Virus record (IMG/VR): IMGVR_UViG_3300042455_001086
Span: 186,001 to 250,000 of that record
Direction: 5' to 3' (one strand)
Length of the DNA stretch: 64,000 nt
From: a virus
Both the position numbers and the translations under genes were made by a program. Of this stretch, positions 9,101-17,544 are shown in pieces (the first letter of the stretch is position 1; every line of letters begins with the position of its first letter). The notes under the pieces are model-generated. The model saw only the letters and a program-made list of their open reading frames with translations. It ran no database searches and was not told where the DNA came from.

Positions 9101-11509
9101 CCAAGGTTCTGTAACAGGATAACCGAATTCATCCCTACGACGATTACAATCTTCGTTTCTTGTTATAAAAGATCTTGAACCTCTTCTCCAAGAAACTGCA
9201 GGATCGTCAACACCAGAAAAAATTTGATTATAACTATTTGTCGCTTCTAATGTTACACTAGTTGGGCACTCATCCTCATACAACTTATTTAAATATGGAT
9301 TTCTATTATAATTTGCCGTATCTCTACCACATTGGTAATTTGTTGATGTACTAATATTAGCTAATTTTGAAAAATTACCTTCGCCTGTTCCAGATGCAAA
9401 ACTTTCAACTTCATCAAAATCTGATCCCCTATCTTCACACGGACAAGCATCACAATCTGGATATGAAATCATAGGTAATGCAATTTTTGAGAACCCTTTT
9501 TTTGCTATAATTTTTGGTGCTATTTTTATTAAAAAAAAGGCTAATATTGCTGAATAAATCACAATAGCTAAAAGATTACCAATTAACTGACCTAGAGCAA
9601 AGGGTACGGCACCTGCAACATTACTCGCCGCTTGTATTATTAGATAAGTTAGTAATAATGGGATGAATATTACAATAACCCATTTAAAAATTGGCCAAAT
9701 TGCCGCAATAAAATGTGCTAAAGATATTAGAATTATTATTGGAAATTTTAAAATAAACAATAATATACTTACGACAAACTCAATAAAATCAAAATTTCTT
9801 TGTAGGTCATTTACTGGAAATTTATTATTTTCACTCTGACAAGCTCTATTTGTTATTTCTTTTATACCCAAATGTCTTGATCTTCCTTTACCATTTTTAT
9901 ATCTATCAATAAACGAACTTACAGTATATACTTTATTATAATTAAATTCATAAAAAGTATCTTCACAATCAATTGCCGATTGTTTATCCGCATAATCATC
10001 CCAATCCAAACTAAAGGCGTATGATTTTAACACTTCAAAATAATTTTGTGGTAAAAAAGTAATATTAAATGTCTGTGATTGTGTGTCATCAATTGGGTTT
10101 GAGATAAACTGAATTGTGTCGCCAGCGGTAACCGGTATTGATGTTGTATCACCAAAATATGGTTGTCCGTTTATTATAACTGTTAAATTTGATGAATTTA
10201 TTGTATCTTCAAGTAAATAACCACCAGTCCCAACTACTGGTATTGTTGATCCTGTTACAGTTCCAGCTGGTAATGTTACTGTTACTTGAGACGCTGAATT
10301 AGGATTAAATGGGTCGTTCCCAGATGATGTCCATCCGTGTTCTTTTATATTTGGGACAAGAAAATTACCTCTTAAAAAATCATTTTGAATTCCTTGTTCG
10401 TTTTGCCATTTGATTTTAAATCTATATTTTCCTTTAGTTGGTATTCCTTTTTTAGGGTCGTTTGAAATGACTTGTTGTCCAAACTCATTTGTTATAACAT
10501 AATTAATATTCATAGGAATATTAATCATCCATGTTCCATTCTCATCAATTAATTTTCCACCCTCTTCAAATTTAAATTCTTCCAATGCTGGATTTCCGTT
10601 GTTGTCAGTAAAAATTGTTTGCCTAATTGCCAATATTTGTCCAGGACCTGCAATTAAATCACACATATTACCAGTATCATTTTTTGGTTTGCAATTTCTT
10701 TTAATCGCATCTTCATTTGTTGTCGAAACAATTGAACCCATAAAAACCGCTGTTGGTTCAATTTTAATATTTGCTTCGGCCGTTAAATCAAAATCAACTC
10801 TTGTAATACCAAATTGACAAATATCAACATCACCCCAAAATGGTGAAACTTCAACAACTCTATTTAAAGTTTTAATTTGTGGTAATTCACTTAGGTTTGA
10901 AGACGATTTAAATCTATTCCCATTTACTTGTGACGGACTAGCAACACCGGCGTCGATTAAATCTTGTGGTGATAATGAAAAACAACCAATGTCCGATAAA
11001 TCAACATCCATTACCAATGTTTGAGTTCCGGTTGGAACGCCAAATATCATAAAGTCACCACTATCATTTGTCTTTACCGAAAACTTATAATACTTATCAT
11101 ACACTTCAATATATGATTGATCTAGTAAAACTTCTTGTCTTGTTGGGAATGTTCCTGTTGCGGCATGAACCGAATAAGATGGGTCTTTTGGTAATAAATT
11201 ATATCTATAACCTTCTTCATTTAAGTCTGATAAATTTTTATATGGATATAACTCAGAGATTATTGGATTTGTTTCATCCTCTTGTGTTAATGGAACGAAA
11301 ACAGATACTTTAGCGTTTGGAACCCCAAAACCACCATTTACCAATACCCTACCAACAACAACACCATAGTCAGAACAAACTCTTGTATAAATGTCAGATT
11401 CATTTATTTTTAGTGAAAGTATCTCTAACTGGTCAAAATCTTGTTCTAACTTGACATTTATGTATTTGTCTTGACCAATTTCGGTTCTTATTCTATATGA
11501 TTTGGGCAT
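6179..11509 (-). CDS. Giant baseplate/tail protein with membrane segments
   Basis: 1776 residues, ATG at 11509, TATTTAT element 17 nt upstream. Residues ~50-165 look like a carboxypeptidase-regulatory (prealbumin-like) beta domain: GRVLVNGGFGVPNAKVSVF, later GDFMIFGVPTGTQTL. At ~573-665 there is a long hydrophobic stretch (for example VVSILLFILKFPIIILISLA and AIVIYSAILAFFLIKI) that would form about four membrane helices. It is followed by a Cys cluster (DCDACPCED, ~688). The remaining ~1100 residues are Asn/Ser/Thr-rich beta-type sequence. It sits directly after the gp6-like wedge gene, so I infer a baseplate or tail-tip component, possibly one that meets the host membrane. The membrane segments are seen directly; their role is inference. 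Confidence 0.75.
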   Translation of the reverse strand: MPKSYRIRTEIGQDKYINVKLEQDFDQLEILSLKINESDIYTRVCSDYGVVVGRVLVNGGFGVPNAKVSVFVPLTQEDETNPIISELYPYKNLSDLNEEGYRYNLLPKDPSYSVHAATGTFPTRQEVLLDQSYIEVYDKYYKFSVKTNDSGDFMIFGVPTGTQTLVMDVDLSDIGCFSLSPQDLIDAGVASPSQVNGNRFKSSSNLSELPQIKTLNRVVEVSPFWGDVDICQFGITRVDFDLTAEANIKIEPTAVFMGSIVSTTNEDAIKRNCKPKNDTGNMCDLIAGPGQILAIRQTIFTDNNGNPALEEFKFEEGGKLIDENGTWMINIPMNINYVITNEFGQQVISNDPKKGIPTKGKYRFKIKWQNEQGIQNDFLRGNFLVPNIKEHGWTSSGNDPFNPNSASQVTVTLPAGTVTGSTIPVVGTGGYLLEDTINSSNLTVIINGQPYFGDTTSIPVTAGDTIQFISNPIDDTQSQTFNITFLPQNYFEVLKSYAFSLDWDDYADKQSAIDCEDTFYEFNYNKVYTVSSFIDRYKNGKGRSRHLGIKEITNRACQSENNKFPVNDLQRNFDFIEFVVSILLFILKFPIIILISLAHFIAAIWPIFKWVIVIFIPLLLTYLIIQAASNVAGAVPFALGQLIGNLLAIVIYSAILAFFLIKIAPKIIAKKGFSKIALPMISYPDCDACPCEDRGSDFDEVESFASGTGEGNFSKLANISTSTNYQCGRDTANYNRNPYLNKLYEDECPTSVTLEATNSYNQIFSGVDDPAVSWRRGSRSFITRNEDCNRRRDEFGYPVTEPWPQKLNSFNLRDKYFDSASSSIGGINQITTSVNGSPNFKDQIVILLCDVGMTSEFQSGDLLTFQNPALSPDLIRLTGLTDSTGGTITNEFGTSSITGTTTTGTTISKTIWYANPNNPNNSLSTTIQIIQTGNTKTNYKFVSDIEYFQVVTGMTTQEFLNKSNLTRGSFPSEYLLHRIRYNYEQFDGNDDYTQSWSSLFTQCQQWDQLSILVLVRGVDPYTEKQNITYGLGRIFGYSNHNQVQVSGKFKLNYPIRGYSDGLKPIEHNTNDNSPSVSPTDRKNYYPSFTFTPDTMLFSQYTNTNSKLPYYYLSTDRNNSNLPGNYRPDLGLATNLNLNNLIVPTTNRLNQNLSFGGDFKVYNLMLPFRNSLSNPNNRQDDQLTDSTGPQNTAGNDLISPLESYYVGGGSFLISPRLRSDRFIGGDYDRSPVYWWLYSPGYHTYSTLPGVNFNNPQGIIMRSDRLPTSTNSEGSVGNPNTSFALHQNNSFAIYKIPNEGILSAPLSTTSTSPDSTGVSQDLDYSGAIGTSIVESLSCNGLVELKCYTGSGVNFGINQECSKDDKVKGGCYYLLNKPYISSIDDDIKLFLEWSARFRINFAACRGVFSHMFQNNWINGVLYMPTFNKGTIFNITGQVTNYEYCNDIIIFNDISNNFYYRSSPWDGTNFIGALPPAPTSALPGLLPAPQSDKSQNEKQILFPTTIMDLGNRDEFIAEICANPTFSGEYLINTIKSSTYNDNSDLLQLGIVSRLLNSTWAQQLLSVGDASVNQFFSREGDRIDGDFAQSFSINSEYEINPFISGNYPDNQIYLGEDTSGKPVFGIFYDLNEQQYKNRRAVSPGVSIYNISPLLQDYYGYQSTQEVPNYKWKLNSNTSIFGNETNNWYTTSPFYKKKYQQFDASSGDYFTTPTSTSPAINLGFITNFTPFYSFTGTLTPEPNGGTSTPFLVGGPNHFYFGLKNGKTALNRFIKTYLETEED

Positions 11510-11526
11510 TAAATTCTACTTTTTTG

Positions 11527-11533
11527 ATAAATA
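11527..11533 (-). promoter_or_regulatory. TATTTAT element
   Basis: 17 nt upstream of the giant tail gene ATG (11509), within a 74-nt AT-rich gap that otherwise shows only a weak A/T hairpin. Confidence 0.4.
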
Positions 11534-11583
11534 GTTTATTTCCTATTTTAGAAAAATAAGATTAAAACCCAATAAATAAATTA

Positions 11584-13422
11584 TTATGAAAAATTCACGG
11601 TTTTTAGATTAATTACCCTAACATTAATATCTTTGTTTGGGAATCTAATTTGATAAATCTGTGTTGGTTCGGCAAAAATTGTGTCGTTAATTAACTGAAT
11701 TTGTTTTGTTGCCGCATCAGAATATCTTTGTGATGTTTGATTTGATGAATATTGACCCCCAACTTTATTGTAGAATCTAATATCTGAAATACTAACAATA
11801 CCATTTTCGTTTTGAATAATTCTTCTCAATTCTGATACATTAACATTTTGACCCAATTGTCTTGTTGTAGGGCTAAAGAATGTTGTAACCAAATTAATGA
11901 GTTTAGACACAAGCGCACCTTGGTTTTGTGTCGCATCCAAAACAACATCAACATCAATAGATAAATCAATCGGATTTGCACTTTCAATGGAAATATAATC
12001 ATTTATCATTCTATAATTTGAAAGATAATTGGCGACATTATTTTTTAATGTGTTTGATATTGTGTCAGTTAAATTACCACTAGCGTCAAATGACAACATT
12101 TTAATTTTAATCTTATTATTTTCTTCTGTGATTGATACTTTTGCTGGAGCTCCAAATTGTGATGGCATTGTTCTAATTAATGACTCATAATCGTTAATCG
12201 TTGTTGCTCTATTTTGTGCCGCAAAGTTAAACGAAACCATTTGTCTAACATCTTCTGTTGTTGGTGCGTTTGCACCCCCAATAGCTGCCGTCACATTATT
12301 ACATCTCAATGTGTTAATTACACTTCTATTTACACTTTCAGATGGACCATTAACAAAAAATGAAACAGTACCAATTTGTGTTATAACATTTGCACCAAGA
12401 TTTGATGCTTGTCCGCCACCAATTCTATATTGAATAAACAAAGTAGAGTTTGACTTTAATGCCGAACCCAATGCTAAATTATTTGAATACTTATTCAAAT
12501 CAAAAGAATTTCCGGTTCTTGCAAATTCTCTTAATTGTTCTTCAGCCGAAATGTTTCCACCACCAAATGTCATTTTTAAATAACCTTCCGGAGTATATTC
12601 CGATATGAATTTTGTATTTGTTGTAACATATTTACCAACTTTAATTCCAGGTTGGTCTGATACTTTTGTTGGGTCTTCAATAAACACCCTATCTTCAGCG
12701 AGAGCTTTTACTTCATACCATCTATTATCAAGACCTAAAAATTCTTGTGGTTCTGGAATATTAGTATATTGTGTTCCGTCTTTTAAAATAACACTTGTAA
12801 TACCCAAAACATTTTTTTCTGGTAAAAATAATTCAAAATAAGGTTTTACATCATTTGGTGTAATTACTCTTTTGAATACTTTGGTAATACCATTTACAAC
12901 AACTTCTCTTTTTGTAATTGTATAATTTAATAACTTTCCGTTTGCATCAAAATTTGGTATTTTTAATCTATTTGGTGATCCTTCAGCATTAATTGGTGAT
13001 GCAAAGTCAATATCATATACGGTCTCAAATGGTTGTCCCGCTCCGGACGCTTGTGATCCTCTTCTTAAAACACCACAGTATCTTAAATCTTCCTTATCAC
13101 CAAAAGCCGGAACTGTGATTGAAAAATCAACTAATGCAACTGATGGTCTTTGTCCTGGTATTTTTAATCCATAAGTTCTTGCTATATTGTAAATTGATGA
13201 TTTTTGTTGTGCGTATTGTAATACGGTTTCTTGAATACTCCTATCTATTTGGAAATGTAGATTGTCCGTTACTGCCGCATTTAAGTCCATAAGAACAGAA
13301 AACACCCCAGCATCATTGAAATTCTGAATAAGGTCTGGGTAATAAGTTCTTGTAAAATTAATTAACTCAGTTCTTATAGTCTGGAAGTCTCTAGCTGTGT
13401 ATGATATTTTCTTTTCCGCCAT
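11584..13422 (-). CDS. Baseplate wedge protein, gp6/gpJ-like
   Basis: 612 residues. The N-terminus (ISYTARDFQTIRTELINFTR, then YYPDLIQNFNDAGVFSVLMD) is the signature of the T4 gp6 / phage baseplate J family: 'ft.rDf..ir..li...k..yPd..sdf..s..g..l.dl.A...d.l.fqiDr...E'. The middle and C-terminal parts contain the GGANAPTTEDVRQMVSFNFA region and the RTMPSQFGAPAKVSI region typical of baseplate J. The wedge protein connects the hub to the tail-fibre periphery. It is placed 4 nt downstream of the gp25-like gene, the usual wedge-gene pairing. Length is close to T4 gp6 (~660). Confidence 0.9.
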   Translation of the reverse strand: MAEKKISYTARDFQTIRTELINFTRTYYPDLIQNFNDAGVFSVLMDLNAAVTDNLHFQIDRSIQETVLQYAQQKSSIYNIARTYGLKIPGQRPSVALVDFSITVPAFGDKEDLRYCGVLRRGSQASGAGQPFETVYDIDFASPINAEGSPNRLKIPNFDANGKLLNYTITKREVVVNGITKVFKRVITPNDVKPYFELFLPEKNVLGITSVILKDGTQYTNIPEPQEFLGLDNRWYEVKALAEDRVFIEDPTKVSDQPGIKVGKYVTTNTKFISEYTPEGYLKMTFGGGNISAEEQLREFARTGNSFDLNKYSNNLALGSALKSNSTLFIQYRIGGGQASNLGANVITQIGTVSFFVNGPSESVNRSVINTLRCNNVTAAIGGANAPTTEDVRQMVSFNFAAQNRATTINDYESLIRTMPSQFGAPAKVSITEENNKIKIKMLSFDASGNLTDTISNTLKNNVANYLSNYRMINDYISIESANPIDLSIDVDVVLDATQNQGALVSKLINLVTTFFSPTTRQLGQNVNVSELRRIIQNENGIVSISDIRFYNKVGGQYSSNQTSQRYSDAATKQIQLINDTIFAEPTQIYQIRFPNKDINVRVINLKTVNFS

Positions 13423-13426
13423 ACTA

Positions 13427-13885
13427 TTAAATATTGATTATAACAAAATCAGTTGACTCAAATGCTTGATTTGTTACTCTATAATTTATTTTTATTTTCG
13501 CTGTATGCTCTTTTTCTCCAATACCTTGGACTGTGTATTCTCGTTCTCCTTGTGAATTAACAAATGTTCCTTTATTTTCTTCACCATCTGAAGCATCTTT
13601 AACTTCAATACTTAAAATTTGTAATCCAGGAATATATCTTTCAACCGAATCTCTAATCTCAGCTTCAATATCTGAAAATGTTGGTCCGTCAAGTGGTTCA
13701 AAAATATATTCATATAATCTTGTTCCAAAATCTGGAAGATAATACCTAGTTCCTTTTCTTGTTAATAACAAATGAACTAAATTGCTTCTTATTTCTTCAT
13801 CACCATTATCAGATAAATCCAAGTATCTACCATTAAAAGATTCTCTAAAAGGAAAATTTATTCCGTATGTGACTCCATTTGCCAT
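13427..13885 (-). CDS. Baseplate wedge protein, gp25-like
   Basis: 152 residues from the ATG at 13885 (MANGVTYGINFPF); an in-frame TTG two codons earlier is less likely. The block SNLVHLLLTRKGTRYYLPDF followed by GTRLYEYIFEPL is the diagnostic core of the GPW/gp25 family ('i...i..il.T..G.r.~.pdfGs.l....fep'). gp25 is the small lysozyme-fold wedge component that helps trigger sheath contraction. It sits immediately upstream of the gp6-like gene, as expected. A TATTTAT element lies only 5 nt before the ATG. Confidence 0.93.
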   Translation of the reverse strand: MANGVTYGINFPFRESFNGRYLDLSDNGDEEIRSNLVHLLLTRKGTRYYLPDFGTRLYEYIFEPLDGPTFSDIEAEIRDSVERYIPGLQILSIEVKDASDGEENKGTFVNSQGEREYTVQGIGEKEHTAKIKINYRVTNQAFESTDFVIINI

Positions 13886-13890
13886 ATCCA

Positions 13891-13897
13891 ATAAATA
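13891..13897 (-). promoter_or_regulatory. TATTTAT element
   Basis: 5 nt from the gp25 ATG; if it acts as a promoter core the message would be almost leaderless. Confidence 0.35.
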
Positions 13898-13921
13898 TAA
13901 GGGTTGGTTATTTTATATAAA

Positions 13922-13950
13922 CAAAAAAAATCACCGATTTCTCAGTGATT
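13922..13950 (-). terminator. Rho-independent terminator
   Basis: On the minus strand AATCAC(T)GA / GAAA / TC(G)GTGATT forms a stem with one mismatch, followed by a run of eight T. It overlaps the stop codon of the DUF5522-like gene and separates the replication block from the gp25/gp6 tail cluster. Confidence 0.75.
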
Positions 13951-14161
13951 CTTTTAAATTTGTATTACCTTTTTGGTAAAGTGGCTCATATGGGCAGTGT
14001 CTGCAATTGGATCCACAACATTTCCCTCTCTTTATATGGAATGATTCGGTCATAACTATATTACCGTTTTCATCTTTATAAAAGTCAGGTTCAGGAGATT
14101 TTTTTGTCGTCTCCTGAACATATAACTGTTGTATCCAATCTTTTGATGCACTTACTGTCAT
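13931..14161 (-). CDS. DUF5522-type small Cys-rich protein
   Basis: 76 residues. The C-terminal part DFYKDENGNIVMTESFHI, then KRGKCCGSNCRHCPYEP matches the DUF5522 pattern (D.Y....G..VfT..yH..RG.CC...CrHCPY), a short family I know from Bacteroidota genomes. The CC...C..C cysteines probably bind a metal or cluster; no reaction is known. The extra N-terminal ~25 residues are not part of that core. It follows a possible 26-codon gene and the ribonucleotide reductase, so it may be co-transcribed with it. Probably acquired from a host; that is inference. Confidence 0.8.
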   Translation of the reverse strand: MTVSASKDWIQQLYVQETTKKSPEPDFYKDENGNIVMTESFHIKRGKCCGSNCRHCPYEPLYQKGNTNLKESLRNR

Positions 14162-14162
14162 T

Positions 14163-14243
14163 TTAATTTTTTTTTCTTAAATTATAGAACGCTAGTAATA
14201 CTTGATATGTTAGTGTTACATCATTTCCCCAAGTCACTTTCAT
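14163..14243 (-). CDS. Possible 26-residue protein
   Basis: ATG at 14243 lies 2 nt after the stop of nrdJ, and its TAA ends 1 nt before the ATG of the DUF5522-like gene. The predicted peptide begins MKVTWGNDVTLTYQVLLAFY and ends in basic residues. The precise fit between two genes with tight spacing supports translation. There is no homology that I recognise and the size makes chance possible. Confidence 0.4.
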   Translation of the reverse strand: MKVTWGNDVTLTYQVLLAFYNLRKKN

Positions 14244-14245
14244 AA

Positions 14246-16105
14246 TTAAACAATTTCGCAACCTGATGCGCCACAAGCTATTTCTCCGCTTAGGTCGGTA
14301 TTATCTTGCAACTCAATTACTTTTGTAAGATCAACATTTGTTAATGTTTTAATCAAACTTTCATATTCTTCTTGTGTGCAATCTTGAAACGGAGCCTGTG
14401 TGTAAGTGCCTCCGTTGAAGGGCAGGACTGATAGGCCATTGTAATATTTTCTATTTTTCCACATCCAATCACCAACTAAATCCCACTCATCTTCTTTAAT
14501 TGAAACTGTTGCCGATACATTGTGTGTATTTTGTCCTGTTCTGTGTCCAGATTTAACCCACTCTTGTGATACTTTTTTCACTCGTTCCAACATTTGGAAT
14601 ACTGATTCATATCTCAAAATTGACCCTTCTGGTGCTCTTTGTGGAATTGTAATTACTGCAGTGTCGTGTGGACGGAAATATTCGTCTTCAACTAATTCCG
14701 GGTGATTGATTGCAAGGTATGAATAAATTGCTTCATTTTTTCCAACTCTAATTCTTCTTAAATAGAAGTCATTATGCCAAGCGTGAATACCAGATGAAGT
14801 TCCCAATACAAGTGATGATGTTCCAGATGGTTTAACTGTTGTTGTTCTAGCAGCTTTGTTAATACCAATTAATCCGGCAACTCTTTCGTTTTCTTCTTTA
14901 ACAGCTTGAGCGGCCGCTTTCATATCATAACCCAATACAACTCCAGAACCGATTCCTGTCATTCCAACACCAATAAGTGCGTCTTTTTCAGTTGTTCTTT
15001 TCCAAACATCTCTCAAGTAATGAAAGTCTGTATATCCAGCTTGTAATGTTCCAATAAATGCAGCACCTTTAACTCTTTTTTCAAAATCTTCTTGTGATTC
15101 AATATCTGAAGCATTCACCTCACACAAGTTACAGAATTGGTATGGACGAAGTGCGATTTCGCAACATGGATTCGTCCCCCAGTCCTTATCATTTGATAAA
15201 TAAATTCCAGGTTCTCCGGCTCCAGAAAGCTCAATTCTTTTCCACAAGTCCATAAAATACTCTTGTGTTACTTTATGTCTTAATAATACAGCTGAGTTGT
15301 TTGCTCTACCTCTTTGTGGGTTTGATTCCCACCAATTTCCTGACTTACAAGAAATCATTTCATCATCATCAGCTGAGAATAATGAAATAAGTGCAGCTCT
15401 TCTAATACCACCAGCAAGCACGGCATCAGCAATATGGCATACGATGTCGTGAGTTTCAATTGGTGTTAATTTATCACCATCATTTTTGTTTTCCAATACT
15501 TTTGTAATATTATGAATACAATCTTTTAATGGTTGAGGTCCCGGTGCTTTTCCACCAGAAGTCACAAGTAATGCTCCTTTTTGACGAATATCTGAAAAAT
15601 CAAATACCGGTGTTGATGATTTTGAACCCAAATAAGATTCCATTAATACTTTAATTGCGTCAGCCCAACCTTCAATTGAGTCTCCAATCAAATATCTTCT
15701 TGTTCTTGCTGGATTTGGTTTTTTAATTTCTGGTAGTTTATCCACATGGTGTTTTTGAACTGAAAACCCAACTCCAGTTCCACCTAAAAGTAAGAACATT
15801 GTTTCGGAGAATGCGTCAGTGTGATCAATCGGTAGATAAGCACAGTTATAAACTCTATTTGGTGAGATTTCAATTGGTTTTCCGCCGAATTGTAATGATC
15901 TCATAGATGGAAGAATTTTTTTATCATATACCATTTTATATACTTCTTCAATCTCATCTTTAATATGTGGGTATTTTTTCTGGTGCATTTCTTTGTTTCT
16001 TGTCACCAGTTCTTCCCACGTCTCCCTTCTATTTAATTCAGGGACAAATTTGGCGTATTTCATATACACCGTAATATCGCTCAATATTTTTTGTGAAATA
16101 TCCAT
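14246..16105 (-). CDS. nrdJ: Class II ribonucleoside-triphosphate reductase (B12-dependent)
   Basis: 619 residues, close to monomeric adenosylcobalamin-dependent reductases of the Lactobacillus leichmannii type. It makes deoxyribonucleotides for phage replication. Visible catalytic set: redox Cys88 (VYNCAYLP), thiyl-radical Cys314 and Glu316 in TNPCCEIALRP, partner Cys325 (PYQFCNL), and the C-terminal reducing pair Cys611/Cys616 (CGASGC, same spacing as in the family). Position 315 is Cys instead of the Gly usual in NPCGEI. The loop GGTGVGFSVQ (108-117) is part of the substrate/effector region. Lack of an NrdB-like partner nearby agrees with class II. Located just downstream of the helicase gene. 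Confidence 0.93.
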   Translation of the reverse strand: MDISQKILSDITVYMKYAKFVPELNRRETWEELVTRNKEMHQKKYPHIKDEIEEVYKMVYDKKILPSMRSLQFGGKPIEISPNRVYNCAYLPIDHTDAFSETMFLLLGGTGVGFSVQKHHVDKLPEIKKPNPARTRRYLIGDSIEGWADAIKVLMESYLGSKSSTPVFDFSDIRQKGALLVTSGGKAPGPQPLKDCIHNITKVLENKNDGDKLTPIETHDIVCHIADAVLAGGIRRAALISLFSADDDEMISCKSGNWWESNPQRGRANNSAVLLRHKVTQEYFMDLWKRIELSGAGEPGIYLSNDKDWGTNPCCEIALRPYQFCNLCEVNASDIESQEDFEKRVKGAAFIGTLQAGYTDFHYLRDVWKRTTEKDALIGVGMTGIGSGVVLGYDMKAAAQAVKEENERVAGLIGINKAARTTTVKPSGTSSLVLGTSSGIHAWHNDFYLRRIRVGKNEAIYSYLAINHPELVEDEYFRPHDTAVITIPQRAPEGSILRYESVFQMLERVKKVSQEWVKSGHRTGQNTHNVSATVSIKEDEWDLVGDWMWKNRKYYNGLSVLPFNGGTYTQAPFQDCTQEEYESLIKTLTNVDLTKVIELQDNTDLSGEIACGASGCEIV

Positions 16106-16130
16106 TTTTTACAAATTTAATTATTTTTAT

Positions 16131-17510
16131 TTAAGATTTTTGTTCTTTTTGTTGTCTTTTTTCTAACAATTCTTTAACCCGTTGTCTTTGTCTTTCTTCT
16201 TTTTGTTCTTCAAGACCAAGGAATGTAGTTGTAGATTCAGTATCAATTTCAATCATAGCATTATCAAACTTGCAATTTTCAAACACCACACCATCATCCC
16301 CAATACGAGACTTGGTAATTGCAATTGTGGCCAATTTCATTTCTTTTTGTTGTAATGTCTTTGCTACCGAAATAATAACATGTCCTACTTGTGCTTTCTT
16401 AATCGAACCACCCATTTGGTCTGTTGTTACAACTTCGGATGAGATTGACGATCTATTTCCTTGGGTTGCCGTCCAGCCTACAATATTTAACTCATGACAC
16501 ATAGCTTCGAACCCTCTCATTACTGAACCCTCACTCTTCCATTCATCACCAAGGTTTTTGTCCGGAACAATACAATCAATGTAATCTAAAACAACCATAT
16601 CTATTTTATTACCATCAGCAATCATCTTTCTGATTTCATTTTTAATTTGTAACATAGTTACTGTATCTGATGGTAATTTTTTCAAATCCAAAGTGTTTTC
16701 CATTGTTTCCTCAATTTCTTTTGCTTTTTTCGTTACCTCATCTCTTTTTTCTGACAATTCGTCAGGGTGAATCTTGGTCCAGAGTGTAAAATGTTTTCTC
16801 TGAATCACTTTTGGGTTGTCTTCAAAAAAGATTTGTAAGACATTAAATCCTAGGTTAAATGCGTGGTTTGAAATCTTTGTAAGAATGGTTGATTTTCCCA
16901 CTCCGGTAGGGGCAAGGATTACACCAATTTCACCTTTTGCTAGTCCTCCCTTTAACAATCTGTCAATACCTGGTATTCCCATCGGAATTGGGTGTCGGTA
17001 ATCATCTTCTAATACTTGGTCTATGTTTGAAAAAACACTCATTGTTGATGTATCTTTTGAACCAACCAATAATGCTTCTCTAACCATTTCTTCAAGTGTG
17101 TCATAATTTTCAAACTCACCACCATCAATGATTTTTTGAGCTTTCTTCATTACTTTCTGTAATTCTTGTTGCTTACAGAATTTTAATGCTTTTTCTTGGA
17201 CGAAATCGGCCCCATCAATAGGTGCAGACTTGATTTTCTTAATTGTGTCAAGGACAACTTTAACTGCGGTTTCTTGTTGTAGTTCGGATTTTGCGACTTG
17301 TTCTAATGTATCAAAAGAAGGTGTGTGGTCATATTTTTTATAATACTCCTTAACCATTTGAATAATGATTTTAAAGTATTTGTTTTCAAAATAACTATTC
17401 TCAATTACATCCATAATTGAATGTGAAAAGTCTTTATCTAAAATAATTTGATTAAGTAATTGAATTTGAAAATTGTTTCCAAGATACTCAAAGTTTTTGT
17501 TCGTCGCCAT
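16131..17510 (-). CDS. Replicative DNA helicase, DnaB/T4 gp41-like
   Basis: 459 residues. An N-terminal helical domain (1-~150) precedes a RecA-like motor. Walker A is APTGVGKST (~200); Walker B-type sequence is DMVVLDYIDCI. The region MGIPGIDRLLKGGLAKGEIG is the usual DnaB/gp41 lead into Walker A. It unwinds DNA 5'-3' as a hexamer on the lagging strand. Its ATG has the best ribosome-binding site in the window (AGGAGG at 17519-17524, 8 nt away). The C-terminal tail is charged coiled-coil (EEQKEERQRQRVKELLEKRQ). No primase gene is visible in the window. Confidence 0.92.
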   Translation of the reverse strand: MATNKNFEYLGNNFQIQLLNQIILDKDFSHSIMDVIENSYFENKYFKIIIQMVKEYYKKYDHTPSFDTLEQVAKSELQQETAVKVVLDTIKKIKSAPIDGADFVQEKALKFCKQQELQKVMKKAQKIIDGGEFENYDTLEEMVREALLVGSKDTSTMSVFSNIDQVLEDDYRHPIPMGIPGIDRLLKGGLAKGEIGVILAPTGVGKSTILTKISNHAFNLGFNVLQIFFEDNPKVIQRKHFTLWTKIHPDELSEKRDEVTKKAKEIEETMENTLDLKKLPSDTVTMLQIKNEIRKMIADGNKIDMVVLDYIDCIVPDKNLGDEWKSEGSVMRGFEAMCHELNIVGWTATQGNRSSISSEVVTTDQMGGSIKKAQVGHVIISVAKTLQQKEMKLATIAITKSRIGDDGVVFENCKFDNAMIEIDTESTTTFLGLEEQKEERQRQRVKELLEKRQQKEQKS

Positions 17511-17518
17511 AATTTTTT

Positions 17519-17541
17519 CCTCCTATCAGTAATGATAAATA
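17519..17541 (-). promoter_or_regulatory. Strong Shine-Dalgarno plus TATTTAT element
   Basis: AGGAGG (17519-17524) is an exceptional consensus ribosome-binding site for this window, 8 nt before the helicase ATG. TATTTAT (17535-17541) lies 24 nt before the ATG. Confidence 0.55.
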
Positions 17542-17544
17542 CTA

